Positions 1 to 8,610 of a stretch of DNA of 64,000 nt are shown here, piece after piece; position 1 is the stretch's first letter; each line of letters opens with the position of its first letter. The stretch lies in contig NZ_LWQU01000130.1 of NCBI RefSeq assembly GCF_001650635.1, positions 62,001 to 126,000 of the forward strand. Reading direction: 5' to 3'. The position numbers and the translations under genes are program-made. The stretch is from Magnetospirillum moscoviense. GTDB lineage: Bacteria; Pseudomonadota; Alphaproteobacteria; Rhodospirillales; Magnetospirillaceae. The notes beneath the pieces are model-generated. The model was not told where the DNA came from. It saw nothing but the letters and a program-made list of their open reading frames with translations, and searched no databases.

Positions 1-87
1 CAGCACCGCCACGAACAGCGACTGGCGCTTGGAAGAGGCGGCGACGGTGGGCGCCTGAACCGCCAGGGAAACCGGGGAATGGGTCAT
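1..87 (-). CDS. livM: LivM-type branched-chain amino-acid ABC permease, N-terminal fragment
   Basis: Only the first 29 codons lie in the window; the gene continues beyond the left edge. The ATG (85-87) starts four bases after the livH stop, as expected for the last gene of a liv operon. The visible residues are a soluble N-terminal tail followed by the beginning of a hydrophobic helix (KRQSLFVAVL). Identification as LivM, the second membrane subunit of the importer, rests on position directly after livH and on that start, so the name is contextual. Confidence 0.7.
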   Translation of the reverse strand, partial: MTHSPVSLAVQAPTVAASSKRQSLFVAVL

Positions 88-91
88 GGCG

Positions 92-979
92 TCACGCTCC
101 CTTGCCGAACAGGCCGGCGGGCTTGATCAGCAGCACCACCACCATCACCATGAAGATGACCGTGCTGGCCGCTTCCGGGTAGATCACCTTGGTCAGGCCT
201 TCCAGCATGCCCAGCATGAAGCCGGTCACCACCGAGCCCAGGATCGAGCCCATGCCGCCGATCACCACCACGGCGAACACCACGATGATCAGGTTCGAGC
301 CCATCAGCGGGTTGACCGAATAGATGGGTGCTGCCAGCACGCCGGCGATGCCGGCCAGGGCCACGCCGAAGCCGTAGGTCAGGGTGATCATCACCGGCAC
401 GTTGATGCCGAAGGCCTGGACCAGGGCGGGGTTCTCGGTGGCGGCGCGCAAATAGGCGCCCAGCTTGGTCTTCTCGATCAGCAGCCAGGTGCCCAGGCAC
501 AGCACCAGCGAGGCCACCACCACCCAGGCGCGATAGATCGGCAGATACATGAATCCCAGATTCCAGCCGCCGGCCAGTTCCTTCGGCACCGCATAGGGCA
601 TGCCGGAAATGCCGTAAAGCTGGCGGAAGATGCCTTCGATGATCAGGGCCAGGCCGAAGGTCAGCAGCAGGCCGTACAGATGGTCCAGCTTGTAAAGCCT
701 GGAAAGCATGGTCCGTTCGAGGACGATGCCGAAGGCGGCCACCGCCACCGGCGCCAGCACCAGGGCGACCCAGTAATTGGCCCCCAGATAGGTCAGCGCC
801 AGCCAGGCGACGAAGGCTCCCATCATGTATTGGGCGCCGTGCGAGAAATTGATGATGTTGAGCAGGCCGAAAATCAGCGCCAACCCCAGGCTGAGCATGG
901 CGTAAAAGGCACCGTTGATCAGTCCGAGCAGCAATTGCCCGAACAAGGCGGCGGTGGGGATGCCGAACAGGGTCATCAT
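92..979 (-). CDS. livH: branched-chain amino-acid ABC transporter permease LivH
   Basis: A 295-residue integral membrane protein with about eight hydrophobic helices and no signal peptide, the normal LivH length. Family-typical stretches include the N-terminal LINGAFYAMLSLGLALIFG and the loop FGINVPVMITLTYGFGVALA. It forms one half of the inner-membrane channel for the HAAT family importer, with LivM as partner. Two ATG codons (979 and 976) are possible; a GAGG element lies about ten bases upstream. It follows livK after a 78-bp spacer containing a small hairpin, and livM starts four bases after its stop. Confidence 0.93.
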   Translation of the reverse strand: MMTLFGIPTAALFGQLLLGLINGAFYAMLSLGLALIFGLLNIINFSHGAQYMMGAFVAWLALTYLGANYWVALVLAPVAVAAFGIVLERTMLSRLYKLDHLYGLLLTFGLALIIEGIFRQLYGISGMPYAVPKELAGGWNLGFMYLPIYRAWVVVASLVLCLGTWLLIEKTKLGAYLRAATENPALVQAFGINVPVMITLTYGFGVALAGIAGVLAAPIYSVNPLMGSNLIIVVFAVVVIGGMGSILGSVVTGFMLGMLEGLTKVIYPEAASTVIFMVMVVVLLIKPAGLFGKGA

Positions 980-997
980 GGCTATCGGGCCTCGCTT

Positions 998-1012
998 GGG
1001 CGGGTTCCGCCC
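998..1012 (-). terminator. small GC hairpin between livK and livH
   Basis: A six-base-pair inverted repeat (GGGCGG/CCGCCC) with a three-base loop lies in the 78-bp gap after the livK stop. It has no T-tract, so it is more likely an mRNA 3'-end stabiliser or attenuator that lets the binding protein be made in excess over the permeases than a full terminator. This role is inferred from position. Confidence 0.35.
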
Positions 1013-1057
1013 GGGACGGTGCGCCTTGATCGCGCCCCGCCCCGGCCGGACGTCAAC

Positions 1058-2281
1058 TTACTTCTTCACCAGATCGCACTTGCTGTCGGCCAGCGGCTGA
1101 TAGGCCTCGTCGCCGGGGATGGTGCGGGTGATCTTGTAGTAATCCCAGGGGCCCTTCGATTCGGCCGGCTTCTTGACCTGGGCCAGATACATGTCGTGGA
1201 CCATGCGGCCGTCGGCGCGGATCTTGCCGTTCTTGGCGAAGCCGCTGGCATCCTTGATGGGCAGGGCGCGCATCTGGTCGGCGACCTTCATGCCGTCGTC
1301 GGTCTTGGCGGCGGCCAGACCCTTCAGGTAATGGATCACCGACGAATAGGTGCCGGCATGGACCATCGACGGCATCTTGCCGTCCATCTTGGCCGACCAG
1401 CGCTTGGACCAGGCGCGGGTCTCGTCGTCCATGTCCCAGTAATAGCCGGTGGTCATCATCATGCCCTGGGCGGTGTCCAGCCCCAGCGAGTGGATGTCGG
1501 TGATGAACACCAGCAGGCCGGCCAGCGACTGGCCGCCCTGGGTGATGCCGAATTCCTTGGCCTGCTTGATGGAATTGATGGTGTCGGCGCCGGCATTGGC
1601 CAGGCCGATGATCTGGGCACCCGAGCTTTGCGCCTGCAAAAGGAAGGACGAGAAATCCGAATTGGGGAAGGGATGGCGCACCGCGCCCTTGATCTCGCCG
1701 CCATTGGCCTTGACCACGCGCTCGGTCTGGGCCTGCAGATCGTGGCCGAAGGCGTAGTCGGCGGTCAGGAAGTACCACGACTTGCCGCCATTCTTGACCA
1801 CCGCGTTGGCGGTGCCGTTGGCCAGCGCCGCGGTGTCGTAGGTCCAGTGGAAGCCGGTGGGCGAGCACTTGGCGTTGGTCAGCGCGGTCGAGGCCGCCCC
1901 CGACACCAGGTCGATCTTGCCCTTTTCCTTCGACACCTCGCGCACCGCCACGGCGGCCGCGGTGGTCACCAGTTCGGCGATGGCATCGACCTGCTCGGTG
2001 TCATACCACTTGCGCGCGATGGACGAGGCGATGTCGGCCTTGTTCTGGTGATCGGCCGAGACGATCTCGACCGGCACGCCATTGACCTTGCCGCCGAAAT
2101 CCTCGATCGCCATCTGGGCGGCGATGATGGTTCCCTTGCCGGCCAGGTCGGAATAGGTGCCCGACAGGTCGGTCAGAATGCCGATCTTGATCTTGTTGTC
2201 GCTATAGGCCTGCTGGGCCTGGGCCTGGGCGACGGTCATGGCGGTCAGACAGGCCGCTCCGATCAAAGCTTTCTTCAACAT
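1058..2281 (-). CDS. ABC transporter periplasmic substrate-binding protein (LivK family)
   Basis: A 407-residue type I periplasmic binding protein of the HAAT family, matching the usual length. Residues 1-22 are a Sec signal peptide ending AQAQA. The mature protein begins with IKIGILTDLSGTYSDLAGKG, the standard first strand and ligand loop of the Peripla_BP_6 fold. The start ATG at 2281 has a GGGAG Shine-Dalgarno eight bases upstream. The gene lies inside the livG-F-K-H-M operon, so it delivers ligand to LivHM. The real ligand cannot be read from the sequence: family members bind branched-chain amino acids, amides, urea or aromatic acids. Confidence 0.92.
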   Translation of the reverse strand: MLKKALIGAACLTAMTVAQAQAQQAYSDNKIKIGILTDLSGTYSDLAGKGTIIAAQMAIEDFGGKVNGVPVEIVSADHQNKADIASSIARKWYDTEQVDAIAELVTTAAAVAVREVSKEKGKIDLVSGAASTALTNAKCSPTGFHWTYDTAALANGTANAVVKNGGKSWYFLTADYAFGHDLQAQTERVVKANGGEIKGAVRHPFPNSDFSSFLLQAQSSGAQIIGLANAGADTINSIKQAKEFGITQGGQSLAGLLVFITDIHSLGLDTAQGMMMTTGYYWDMDDETRAWSKRWSAKMDGKMPSMVHAGTYSSVIHYLKGLAAAKTDDGMKVADQMRALPIKDASGFAKNGKIRADGRMVHDMYLAQVKKPAESKGPWDYYKITRTIPGDEAYQPLADSKCDLVKK

Positions 2282-2314
2282 CGTCTCTACTCCCGTTTGG
2301 TTTTATCTTGTCCC

Positions 2315-2429
2315 TGGACCGGCTTCCGCTTGAGCCAAAACCGGTCCAGAGTCTTATGTATGGCCCGTAGCGGGCCGCTCAGGCGCCGCTCGGGCTCGCC
2401 CGCGTGTTCACGCTTGGCGTGAACACGCT

Positions 2430-2435
<6 letters not shown>
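2315..2435 (-). repeat. mosaic dispersed repeat, copy A
   Basis: About 120 bp that recurs at 30129-30248 with roughly 87% identity by hand count, including identical runs of about 25 and 35 bases. It is made of stem-loops: an 8-bp stem (2315-2322 with 2341-2348), a short GGCCCG/CGGGCC stem, and a perfect 12-bp stem GCGTGTTCACGC/GCGTGAACACGC (2402-2413 with 2417-2428). The right end overlaps the last codon and TAG stop of livF. It separates livF from livK and may act as an mRNA end stabiliser or attenuator. It resembles REP or RIME-like intergenic mosaic elements of alphaproteobacteria. Confidence 0.8.
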
Positions 2436-3132
<697 letters not shown>

Positions 3133-3140
<8 letters not shown>

Positions 3141-3897
3141 GGCTGCCCACTCCGTGTCCCATATAGGCCTCGATCACTTCCGGGTTCTGGGAAATCTCGC
3201 CGTAAGGCCCCTCGGCCAGCACCTTGCCCAGCTTGAGGACGGTGATGGTGTCGGACAGGTCGGCGACCACCGACAGATTGTGCTCGACCATCAACACCGT
3301 GCGGCTGGCCGACACGCGGCGGATCAATTGGGCGGTGCGGGCGACGTCCTCGCTGCCCATGCCGGCCATCGGCTCGTCCAGCAGCAGCATCTCGGGCTCG
3401 AGCGCCAAGGTGGTGGCGATCTCCAGCGCCCGCTTGCGGCCATAGGACAATTCACCGGCGGCGGTGTCGCGGTATTCCAGCATGCCGACATCGGCCAGCA
3501 ATTGCTCGGCCCGCTCGTTCAGGCTGTCCAGCGAGCGGTCGGACTGCCAGAAATGCATCGAATTGCCCTGCTTGCGCTGCAGCGCCACGCGAACGTTTTC
3601 CAGCGCGGTCAGATGGCCGAACACCGCCGAGATCTGGAAGCTGCGCACCATGCCCAAGCGGGCGATCGCCGCCGGCTCGGTCTTGGTGATGTCGCGGCCG
3701 TTCAACAAGATTTGCCCGCGCGACGGCTGCAGGAACTTGGTGATCAGGTTGAAGCAGGTGGTCTTGCCGGCGCCGTTGGGGCCGATCAGCGCGTGGATGG
3801 TGTGGCGGCGAACCCTGAGATTGACATCCGAGACCGCGACGAATCCCTTGAATTCCTTGGTCAGATTCTTCGTCTCGACGATGAAATCGTCACCCAT
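3133..3897 (-). CDS. livG: branched-chain amino-acid ABC transporter ATPase LivG
   Basis: A 254-residue ABC ATPase. Walker A is GPNGAGKTT, the signature region is LSYGRKRALEIA, and Walker B is LLLDEPMAGM, with the MAGM tail characteristic of LivG-type subunits. It is the first gene of the importer operon. The ATG at 3897 is preceded by GGAGG five bases upstream. It pairs with LivF, whose start overlaps its last codons. Upstream lies a 300-bp AT-rich promoter region with an operator-like palindrome. Confidence 0.95.
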
Positions 3898-4033
3898 TCC
3901 TGCCTCCCGCAGTCACACCGGCGCCTTGGTCGCTGCCAAAATTGCAGATTGGATTGCCATGTCGGAATTGCAACCCAGCCATCCAAATTTGCCGATGAAA
4001 ATTGTCATGCGGGACAGAAGAAGTCAAAGGTAT

Positions 4034-4051
4034 TATTGTTCACAAACAATA
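4034..4051. promoter_or_regulatory. operator-like palindrome upstream of liv operon
   Basis: Perfect 7-bp inverted repeat TATTGTT/AACAATA with a four-base spacer, about 140 bp upstream of the livG start in AT-rich DNA. Such symmetry is typical of a dimeric regulator site; the regulator is unknown. Confidence 0.4.
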
Positions 4052-4160
4052 GTGTTTTTGAAATGATTAGTATTATTTGCGTACAATTCGTTACATTTGA
4101 TGTAATGAGCCGACGACCAGCCCGGCCTAGTCTATAGACACAACCCAATCCAGAAACAGC

Positions 4161-4182
4161 GAAGGCGGCCGATGGGCCGCCT
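4161..4182 (-). terminator. GC hairpin after the phosphoramidate operon
   Basis: AAGGCGGCC/GGCCGCCTT, a nine-base-pair perfect stem with a four-base loop, lies 24 bp after the last stop of the minus-strand operon ending at 4207. There is no strong T-run after it, so termination strength is uncertain. Confidence 0.6.
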
Positions 4183-4206
4183 TGCGTGTGTTTGAGGATA
4201 AAGCCG

Positions 4207-4947
4207 TTACTCTGGCAGGCCGAAGCTTTTCGGTCGGGCCTGATAGACCGCCAGGTCGGTTTCGGCATCGACCTCGCCCCACGGGAAGGGGGCCGGGACG
4301 GCCTGGATCCTGGCACCTTGCTCCAGCAGCCGGCGCAGCATGCCGGTCATGTCCAACCGGTCGCGCTGGTCCGGGGGAAGGCTTTGCCGCAAATCCTGAA
4401 CCCTGCGCCAGCCGGCCGGGGTGAAGCGCAGCAGGCCCATATACTGGCCTTGGATCTCGTCCAGACTGGCGGCCCTGGCGCCGATCTCAAGCAGGAAGCC
4501 CTGATCGTCGCGGCGGAAGGTCTCGGCGTCGGCCAGCGGCTCGGCGAAACGGGCCTGCCACAGACCCAGCCAATGGGGATCGAAGGTGATGGCGATGTCG
4601 GCATCGGCGGCCAGCAGCGCCTGGACCGCCTGCGCCTGGTAGAAGATATCCGAGTACGACACCACCACCGGCCCGTCTTGCAGCCATTCCTCGGCGCAGG
4701 CCAGCGAGGCGACCATGTTGGTCTGGGCCCAGCGCGGATTGTGGAACAGGGTCAGCCCCCTGCCCTCGAGCGCGTCGGCCATATAGCCAGTGACGGCGCC
4801 GATGGGGCCGCAGCCGGCCCCGGTCAGGGCGGCCAATTGGTAATCCAGCAACGGCCGGCCGGCCAGTTCCACCAGCCCCTTGGGGCGGTCCTCGGTCAGG
4901 GCCAGCATGCGGCTGCCGCGCCCGGCGGCCAGGATCAGGGCCTTCAT
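4207..4947 (-). CDS. nucleotidyltransferase, probable CTP:phosphoglutamine cytidylyltransferase (Cj1416-like)
   Basis: A 246-residue NTP-transferase fold protein. The N-terminus MKALILAAGRGSRM and RPKGLVELAG are the nucleotide-binding signature of sugar-nucleotide pyrophosphorylases; VVSYSDIFY carries the metal-binding aspartate. Alone it would be called a sugar nucleotidyltransferase. As the last gene of an operon with an amidotransferase, a PEP-synthase-like kinase and a CysC-like kinase, it matches Cj1416 of Campylobacter, which transfers CMP to L-glutamine phosphate in MeOPN synthesis. The ATG at 4947 overlaps the upstream stop (TGATG), so it is translationally coupled. The enzyme family is clear; the substrate is inferred from context. 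Confidence 0.8.
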   Translation of the reverse strand: MKALILAAGRGSRMLALTEDRPKGLVELAGRPLLDYQLAALTGAGCGPIGAVTGYMADALEGRGLTLFHNPRWAQTNMVASLACAEEWLQDGPVVVSYSDIFYQAQAVQALLAADADIAITFDPHWLGLWQARFAEPLADAETFRRDDQGFLLEIGARAASLDEIQGQYMGLLRFTPAGWRRVQDLRQSLPPDQRDRLDMTGMLRRLLEQGARIQAVPAPFPWGEVDAETDLAVYQARPKSFGLPE

Positions 4948-5525
4948 CACAAACCTTTCAGCAGGGCGATATCGTCGGGATGGGGCTGTGCCTCGCGCTC
5001 GGGGTGCCACAAGATGGCGGTGCGGTTGCCCAGGCGAAAGGCCTCGATGCTGCCGTCGGCCGCCCGGGCCAGCACATCGGCGCCAGGCGGGGCCTGGGTG
5101 ATGGCCCAATCGTGGAAGCTGTTGACCTCGCGGCCCAGGGGCTCGACCCGGTGGCGGGTGCCGGCATGGCCGCCGACACGTTCCAGCTGCCCGCCGGCCA
5201 GATGGGCCAGATGCTGGGCGCCGCGACACACACCCAAGACCGGCAGCCGCTCCGCCGCCCAATCCAGCAAGGCCCGCTCGGTTTCGTCGCGTTCCGGCGC
5301 GTCGCCAGCCAGGGCGGCCAGATCGTTGCCGCCGGTCAGGATCAGCGCCGCCAGGCCGCAGGCCTGGGCCACCTGCAGCGCCGTTTCGGTATGGTTGGGC
5401 AAAGGCACGCCGGTCATGCCGCAGGCGGCCAGGAAGGGCATCCAGCGCTGGTCAAGCGCGTCGCGCCGCTCATTGGTGCGGGGATCGACCACCACCCGCT
5501 GGCTCAGTCCGACCAGGCGGGTCAT
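4947..5525 (-). CDS. class I glutamine amidotransferase-fold hydrolase, probable gamma-glutamyl-CDP-amidate hydrolase (Cj1417-like)
   Basis: A 192-residue peptidase C26 (PuuD-like) protein. The nucleophile elbow is LGVCRGAQHL (Cys near residue 97) and the His-Glu pair is in LWHPERE near the C-terminus, so the triad is intact. On its own it would be annotated gamma-glutamyl-GABA hydrolase. There is no putrescine pathway nearby; neighbours match the MeOPN set, where this enzyme removes glutamate from gamma-glutamyl-CDP-amidate to release cytidine diphosphoramidate. The ATG at 5525 overlaps the preceding stop by four bases and its own stop overlaps the next start. Confidence 0.8.
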   Translation of the reverse strand: MTRLVGLSQRVVVDPRTNERRDALDQRWMPFLAACGMTGVPLPNHTETALQVAQACGLAALILTGGNDLAALAGDAPERDETERALLDWAAERLPVLGVCRGAQHLAHLAGGQLERVGGHAGTRHRVEPLGREVNSFHDWAITQAPPGADVLARAADGSIEAFRLGNRTAILWHPEREAQPHPDDIALLKGL

Positions 5526-7831
5526 CTGACCACCTCGACCTTGCGGTTGGCGCAATCCAGATGCAGCACCGAAGCATTGGCCCAGCAGCTGTACTTGGTC
5601 AGACCGGCCCCGATCACCGCCGGAATGCCCAGCTCGGCGGCGCGGATGGCCATGTGCGAGTTGGTGCCGCCGAAGGCGGTGACCAGGCCGGCGATCCCAT
5701 GGGCGAAAATCCAGTCGAAGCCGGGATCGGCGCTTTCGATGCAGACGATGGCGCCGGCCAGGCTGGAATCGCCGGTGCGCCGGGCCGGGGCGGTGACCGA
5801 TTTCAAGGTGATGAAGTTGGGATCGGTGTCCAGGGTGGCGAACGACCACACGTCGCCGGGAACGGCGATCAAGGCCGGCAGCAGCAAGGCCTGGGTCAGG
5901 CGGTATTGCGCCCGGCCGCGGGCGATGGAGGCGGCCAACGTATCGGCGTCATCGGCGCAGGATGCCTGCCACTCGCGCACGACGGCGATATCGGCGAAGG
6001 CCATGTCGTCGCGGGCGAAGCCGGCGCTTTCGCCCAGTTCGGCCAGCAATTCCAGCGCGTCGGACAAAGCGCGGGTGAAGATGAACTTCGACTTCTCGCG
6101 CCCTTCGATCGCCGCCTGGAAGAAGTCGAACAGGCCGACCACGTCGTTGTCCAGGCCGTGCTGGGCCAGCAAGGATTCGATGGCGCGCATCTGCGGCAGC
6201 GACAGAGCGAAGCGCGGCCGCGGCGGCGGCTCGCCACCATGGCCGTCGCCGATGCCATACAGCTCGGGGGCACGGTCATAGCGGGGCGAGCGCAGATCAT
6301 AAGTACCGGGGCGCAGATGGCCGTATTTGGCCAGGAAGGCCGCCTTGTCCAGGCTCTTGGTGTCGTGCGCCAGTTCCGAGCCGACGGTGTTGAGCCCGCC
6401 CAGGAAGGCGTTCAGCTCCTCGGGCGCCAGCACGCCGGCCGCCACCAGCGAGCGCAGCATCTGCACGGCGACGAAGCCGGCCCGCGCCAGGCCGGCGAAG
6501 GGCAGCGTGCCATAGCGCTTGCAGTCCTCGAGCAGCCAATAGACCTTTTCTCGCGCCGACATCCGGCTGGTCTGGATCAACTGGCGGCGTTCTTCCAGCA
6601 CCCTGACCTTCTCGATGTCCGCCTGCCACAGGCCGGTCTTGCGATTGATGATGGTGTTGGTCAGCCGCCTAAGCGCATCGGCCAGGCCGGTGCACTCGTC
6701 TTCGGAAAAGCCGTGGGCGGCCAGGGTGTCCAGCCGCTGATCCATGTCGAAGGTGTAGGCCGACAAGACGATCTCGAACTCGACCTTGTCGTGCAGGCTG
6801 GGCCGGGCCAGCAGGCGCTCGATGTAATAATCGACCAGCTTTTCCGCCAGCTCGCCATCGACATCGCGCGGCACGAAGGAATTGAAGCTGACGCGGACGT
6901 CGATATAGGGCAGCCCGTGGAAATGGACCAGCAACGGGAAGCTTCTGAGGTTGCGATAGCCGTAATTGTGCCGCTGATAGGCCCAGATGCTGTCGGTGAC
7001 CAATTCGCGGTACAGCGACAAGGCCAGCGGACTGGGACGCACGCCGATGATCTCGGCCGGGTTCCAGTCGGGCATGATGCCGAACACCGTGCGCGCGCCC
7101 TTCAACAGCGGATGCGGGCACATCGCCTGGCCGACCTTGGCCATCACCTGACGGACGGCGCGGTCCAGTTCGGCATCCTCGACGCCGGTGGCCACCGCCA
7201 ACGGGCGAACCTGCAGCAGCCACAGGCGGCCACCCTGGTCGAAGGCGAACTCGATATCCAGCGCGTCGCGGCCGGTGATGGCGATCAGTTCGCGGGCCAG
7301 CAGCAGGATCGGGCGGATGCGGTCGTCTTGCGGTTCCGGGCCGAAGCGCCAATGGGTGCGGCACCAGGTGGCGCCGGCCTTGCCGCCGGTCACCACCGAG
7401 GTATCCGCGCCCTCGGCGCCGTTGACCACCAGATAGGGCGAGCCGGTCGAGGGATCGCGGGTGAAGGCCACGCCCGAGGCGGCGACGCCCGCCAGCATCG
7501 GCTGGATCAGCACGCGGTCCTTGGGATTGTCGCGGCCATAGGCGGCGGCCACCCGGTCGATCGCCGCCGGGGCCTCGGCCAATCCGACATCTTGCAGCGA
7601 CAGGAACTTGCCGGCCATGGAACAGCATTCGCCATCCTCGCCCTCGGCGCTGGAGCGCACGATCAGCGGGGCGCCGGCCCAATCCAGCCGGCCCAGGCGG
7701 GCCAGCACGCCGTTGCGGTCGGCTTTCCACTCGGCGGTACCGACATGGAACAAGGGCAGGACCGACGCCGATTGCAGGCGCCCGGCCAGCGCCTCGAGCG
7801 TTTCCGCCTTGCTGCGAAAGACGAAGCCCAT
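5522..7831 (-). CDS. PEP-synthase-like enzyme, probable L-glutamine kinase (Cj1418-like)
   Basis: A 769-residue protein with an N-terminal PPDK/PEP-synthase ATP-grasp domain (PLIVRSSAEGEDGECCSMAG near residues 57-76, and LDIEFAFDQGGRLWLLQVRP near 250-270). The C-terminal swivelling phosphohistidine domain reads AFGGTNSHMAIRAAELGIPA, with the catalytic His in NSHMA. The middle is unlike PEP synthase and the PEP/pyruvate barrel is absent, as in the Campylobacter L-glutamine kinase that starts phosphoramidate synthesis by making L-glutamine phosphate. The start ATG at 7831 lies two bases after the methyltransferase stop; a longer frame upstream overlaps that gene and is not needed. The function is inferred from architecture and operon. 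Confidence 0.82.
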   Translation of the reverse strand: MGFVFRSKAETLEALAGRLQSASVLPLFHVGTAEWKADRNGVLARLGRLDWAGAPLIVRSSAEGEDGECCSMAGKFLSLQDVGLAEAPAAIDRVAAAYGRDNPKDRVLIQPMLAGVAASGVAFTRDPSTGSPYLVVNGAEGADTSVVTGGKAGATWCRTHWRFGPEPQDDRIRPILLLARELIAITGRDALDIEFAFDQGGRLWLLQVRPLAVATGVEDAELDRAVRQVMAKVGQAMCPHPLLKGARTVFGIMPDWNPAEIIGVRPSPLALSLYRELVTDSIWAYQRHNYGYRNLRSFPLLVHFHGLPYIDVRVSFNSFVPRDVDGELAEKLVDYYIERLLARPSLHDKVEFEIVLSAYTFDMDQRLDTLAAHGFSEDECTGLADALRRLTNTIINRKTGLWQADIEKVRVLEERRQLIQTSRMSAREKVYWLLEDCKRYGTLPFAGLARAGFVAVQMLRSLVAAGVLAPEELNAFLGGLNTVGSELAHDTKSLDKAAFLAKYGHLRPGTYDLRSPRYDRAPELYGIGDGHGGEPPPRPRFALSLPQMRAIESLLAQHGLDNDVVGLFDFFQAAIEGREKSKFIFTRALSDALELLAELGESAGFARDDMAFADIAVVREWQASCADDADTLAASIARGRAQYRLTQALLLPALIAVPGDVWSFATLDTDPNFITLKSVTAPARRTGDSSLAGAIVCIESADPGFDWIFAHGIAGLVTAFGGTNSHMAIRAAELGIPAVIGAGLTKYSCWANASVLHLDCANRKVEVVR

Positions 7832-7833
7832 GT

Positions 7834-8610
7834 CTATCCTTTTCGCCTGGCCGTCCAGGTGCGGGTGCGGTAGGTGGTCTCGATGAAATCCATGTCCTTG
7901 ATGCGGGCCTCGGCCCGGTCCAGGAAGGCGGCGAAGCGCTCGGCCCCCAACTGGGCCTGCACGTCGTTGACCGAGCGCCAGGCCCCCAGATACTGGGCCG
8001 GGCTCTGGCGGGCGACATGCTCGCCTTCCAGATACAGCACGTCGTCGTAAAGCGGGTGGGCGCGCAAGGTGGCCGCCAAGGTCTCGGTCACGCCCGAACG
8101 TCCCGACGACACCCGCTTCAGATCGGGGCACAGCTCGGTCAGATAGGATTCGATCTCGACCAGCAGCGGATTGGCCTCGATCCAGCGCGGGTTCCACAGG
8201 GCGACGAAGCGCCCGCCGGGCCGCAGGACGCGGGCGAACTCGGCCAGCCCGGCGGCGGTGTCGACCCAGTGGAACGACGAGGCCATGCTGAGCCAATCGA
8301 CGCACGCATCGCCCAATCCGGTGGCATCGCCGGTGCCCTTGCGCCAGACGATGCCGGTGCCAGCGCTGTCGCGCTCGCCGTTGGCCCGCATGGAATCGTC
8401 GGGTTCGACCGCCACCACCGAACGCACCCCGGCGGCCGCCACCATTCGCGTCCAGATGCCGGTGCCGGCGCCGACATCGGCGCAATCGATGGCGCGCGAC
8501 GGATATAGCCCCAGCAGGGCCGACAGCACCGACGGGCAATAGCCGGGCCGATAGGCGGAATAATCGTCGGCCAGCCGCGAGAAATCACCGGGACGCAACG
8601 AGCTGGTCAT
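7834..8610 (-). CDS. class I SAM-dependent methyltransferase (phosphoramidate operon)
   Basis: A 258-residue Rossmann methyltransferase. Motif I is DVGAGTGIWT (about residues 44-53), followed by VVAVEPDDSMRANGE for the ribose-binding acid loop and SSFHWVD for motif IV. In Campylobacter two methyltransferases (Cj1419, Cj1420) accompany the phosphoramidate genes and are thought to supply the O-methyl group; here there is one. The ATG at 8610 overlaps the kinase stop by four bases. The methyltransferase fold is certain; the acceptor is inferred. Confidence 0.8.
   Translation of the reverse strand: MTSSLRPGDFSRLADDYSAYRPGYCPSVLSALLGLYPSRAIDCADVGAGTGIWTRMVAAAGVRSVVAVEPDDSMRANGERDSAGTGIVWRKGTGDATGLGDACVDWLSMASSFHWVDTAAGLAEFARVLRPGGRFVALWNPRWIEANPLLVEIESYLTELCPDLKRVSSGRSGVTETLAATLRAHPLYDDVLYLEGEHVARQSPAQYLGAWRSVNDVQAQLGAERFAAFLDRAEARIKDMDFIETTYRTRTWTARRKG

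Larger units (their letters stand above)
3898..4206. promoter_or_regulatory. AT-rich liv promoter region (intergenic, 309 bp)
   Basis: No gene is visible. Bases of about 4020-4130 are markedly AT-rich compared with the surrounding coding DNA and probably hold the liv promoter, reading leftward. A palindrome (4034-4051) lies within it. The right end holds a GC hairpin (4161-4182) downstream of the minus-strand nucleotidyltransferase gene. Confidence 0.55.

Noticed and set aside
86-2422. A 778-codon open frame antisense to livH and livK
   Set aside because: Shadow of GC-rich coding DNA: low-complexity His/Gln/Gly-rich translation, no domain, while the minus strand encodes clear family members. 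The same reasoning removes other long antisense frames, for example at 12303-13328, 17606-19768, 20915-23563 and 39326-41878.
4947-5525. Putrescine degradation PuuD
   Set aside because: The fold and triad fit, but no puuA, puuB or puuC is present and the gene is coupled to a PEP-synthase-like kinase and a nucleotidyltransferase.
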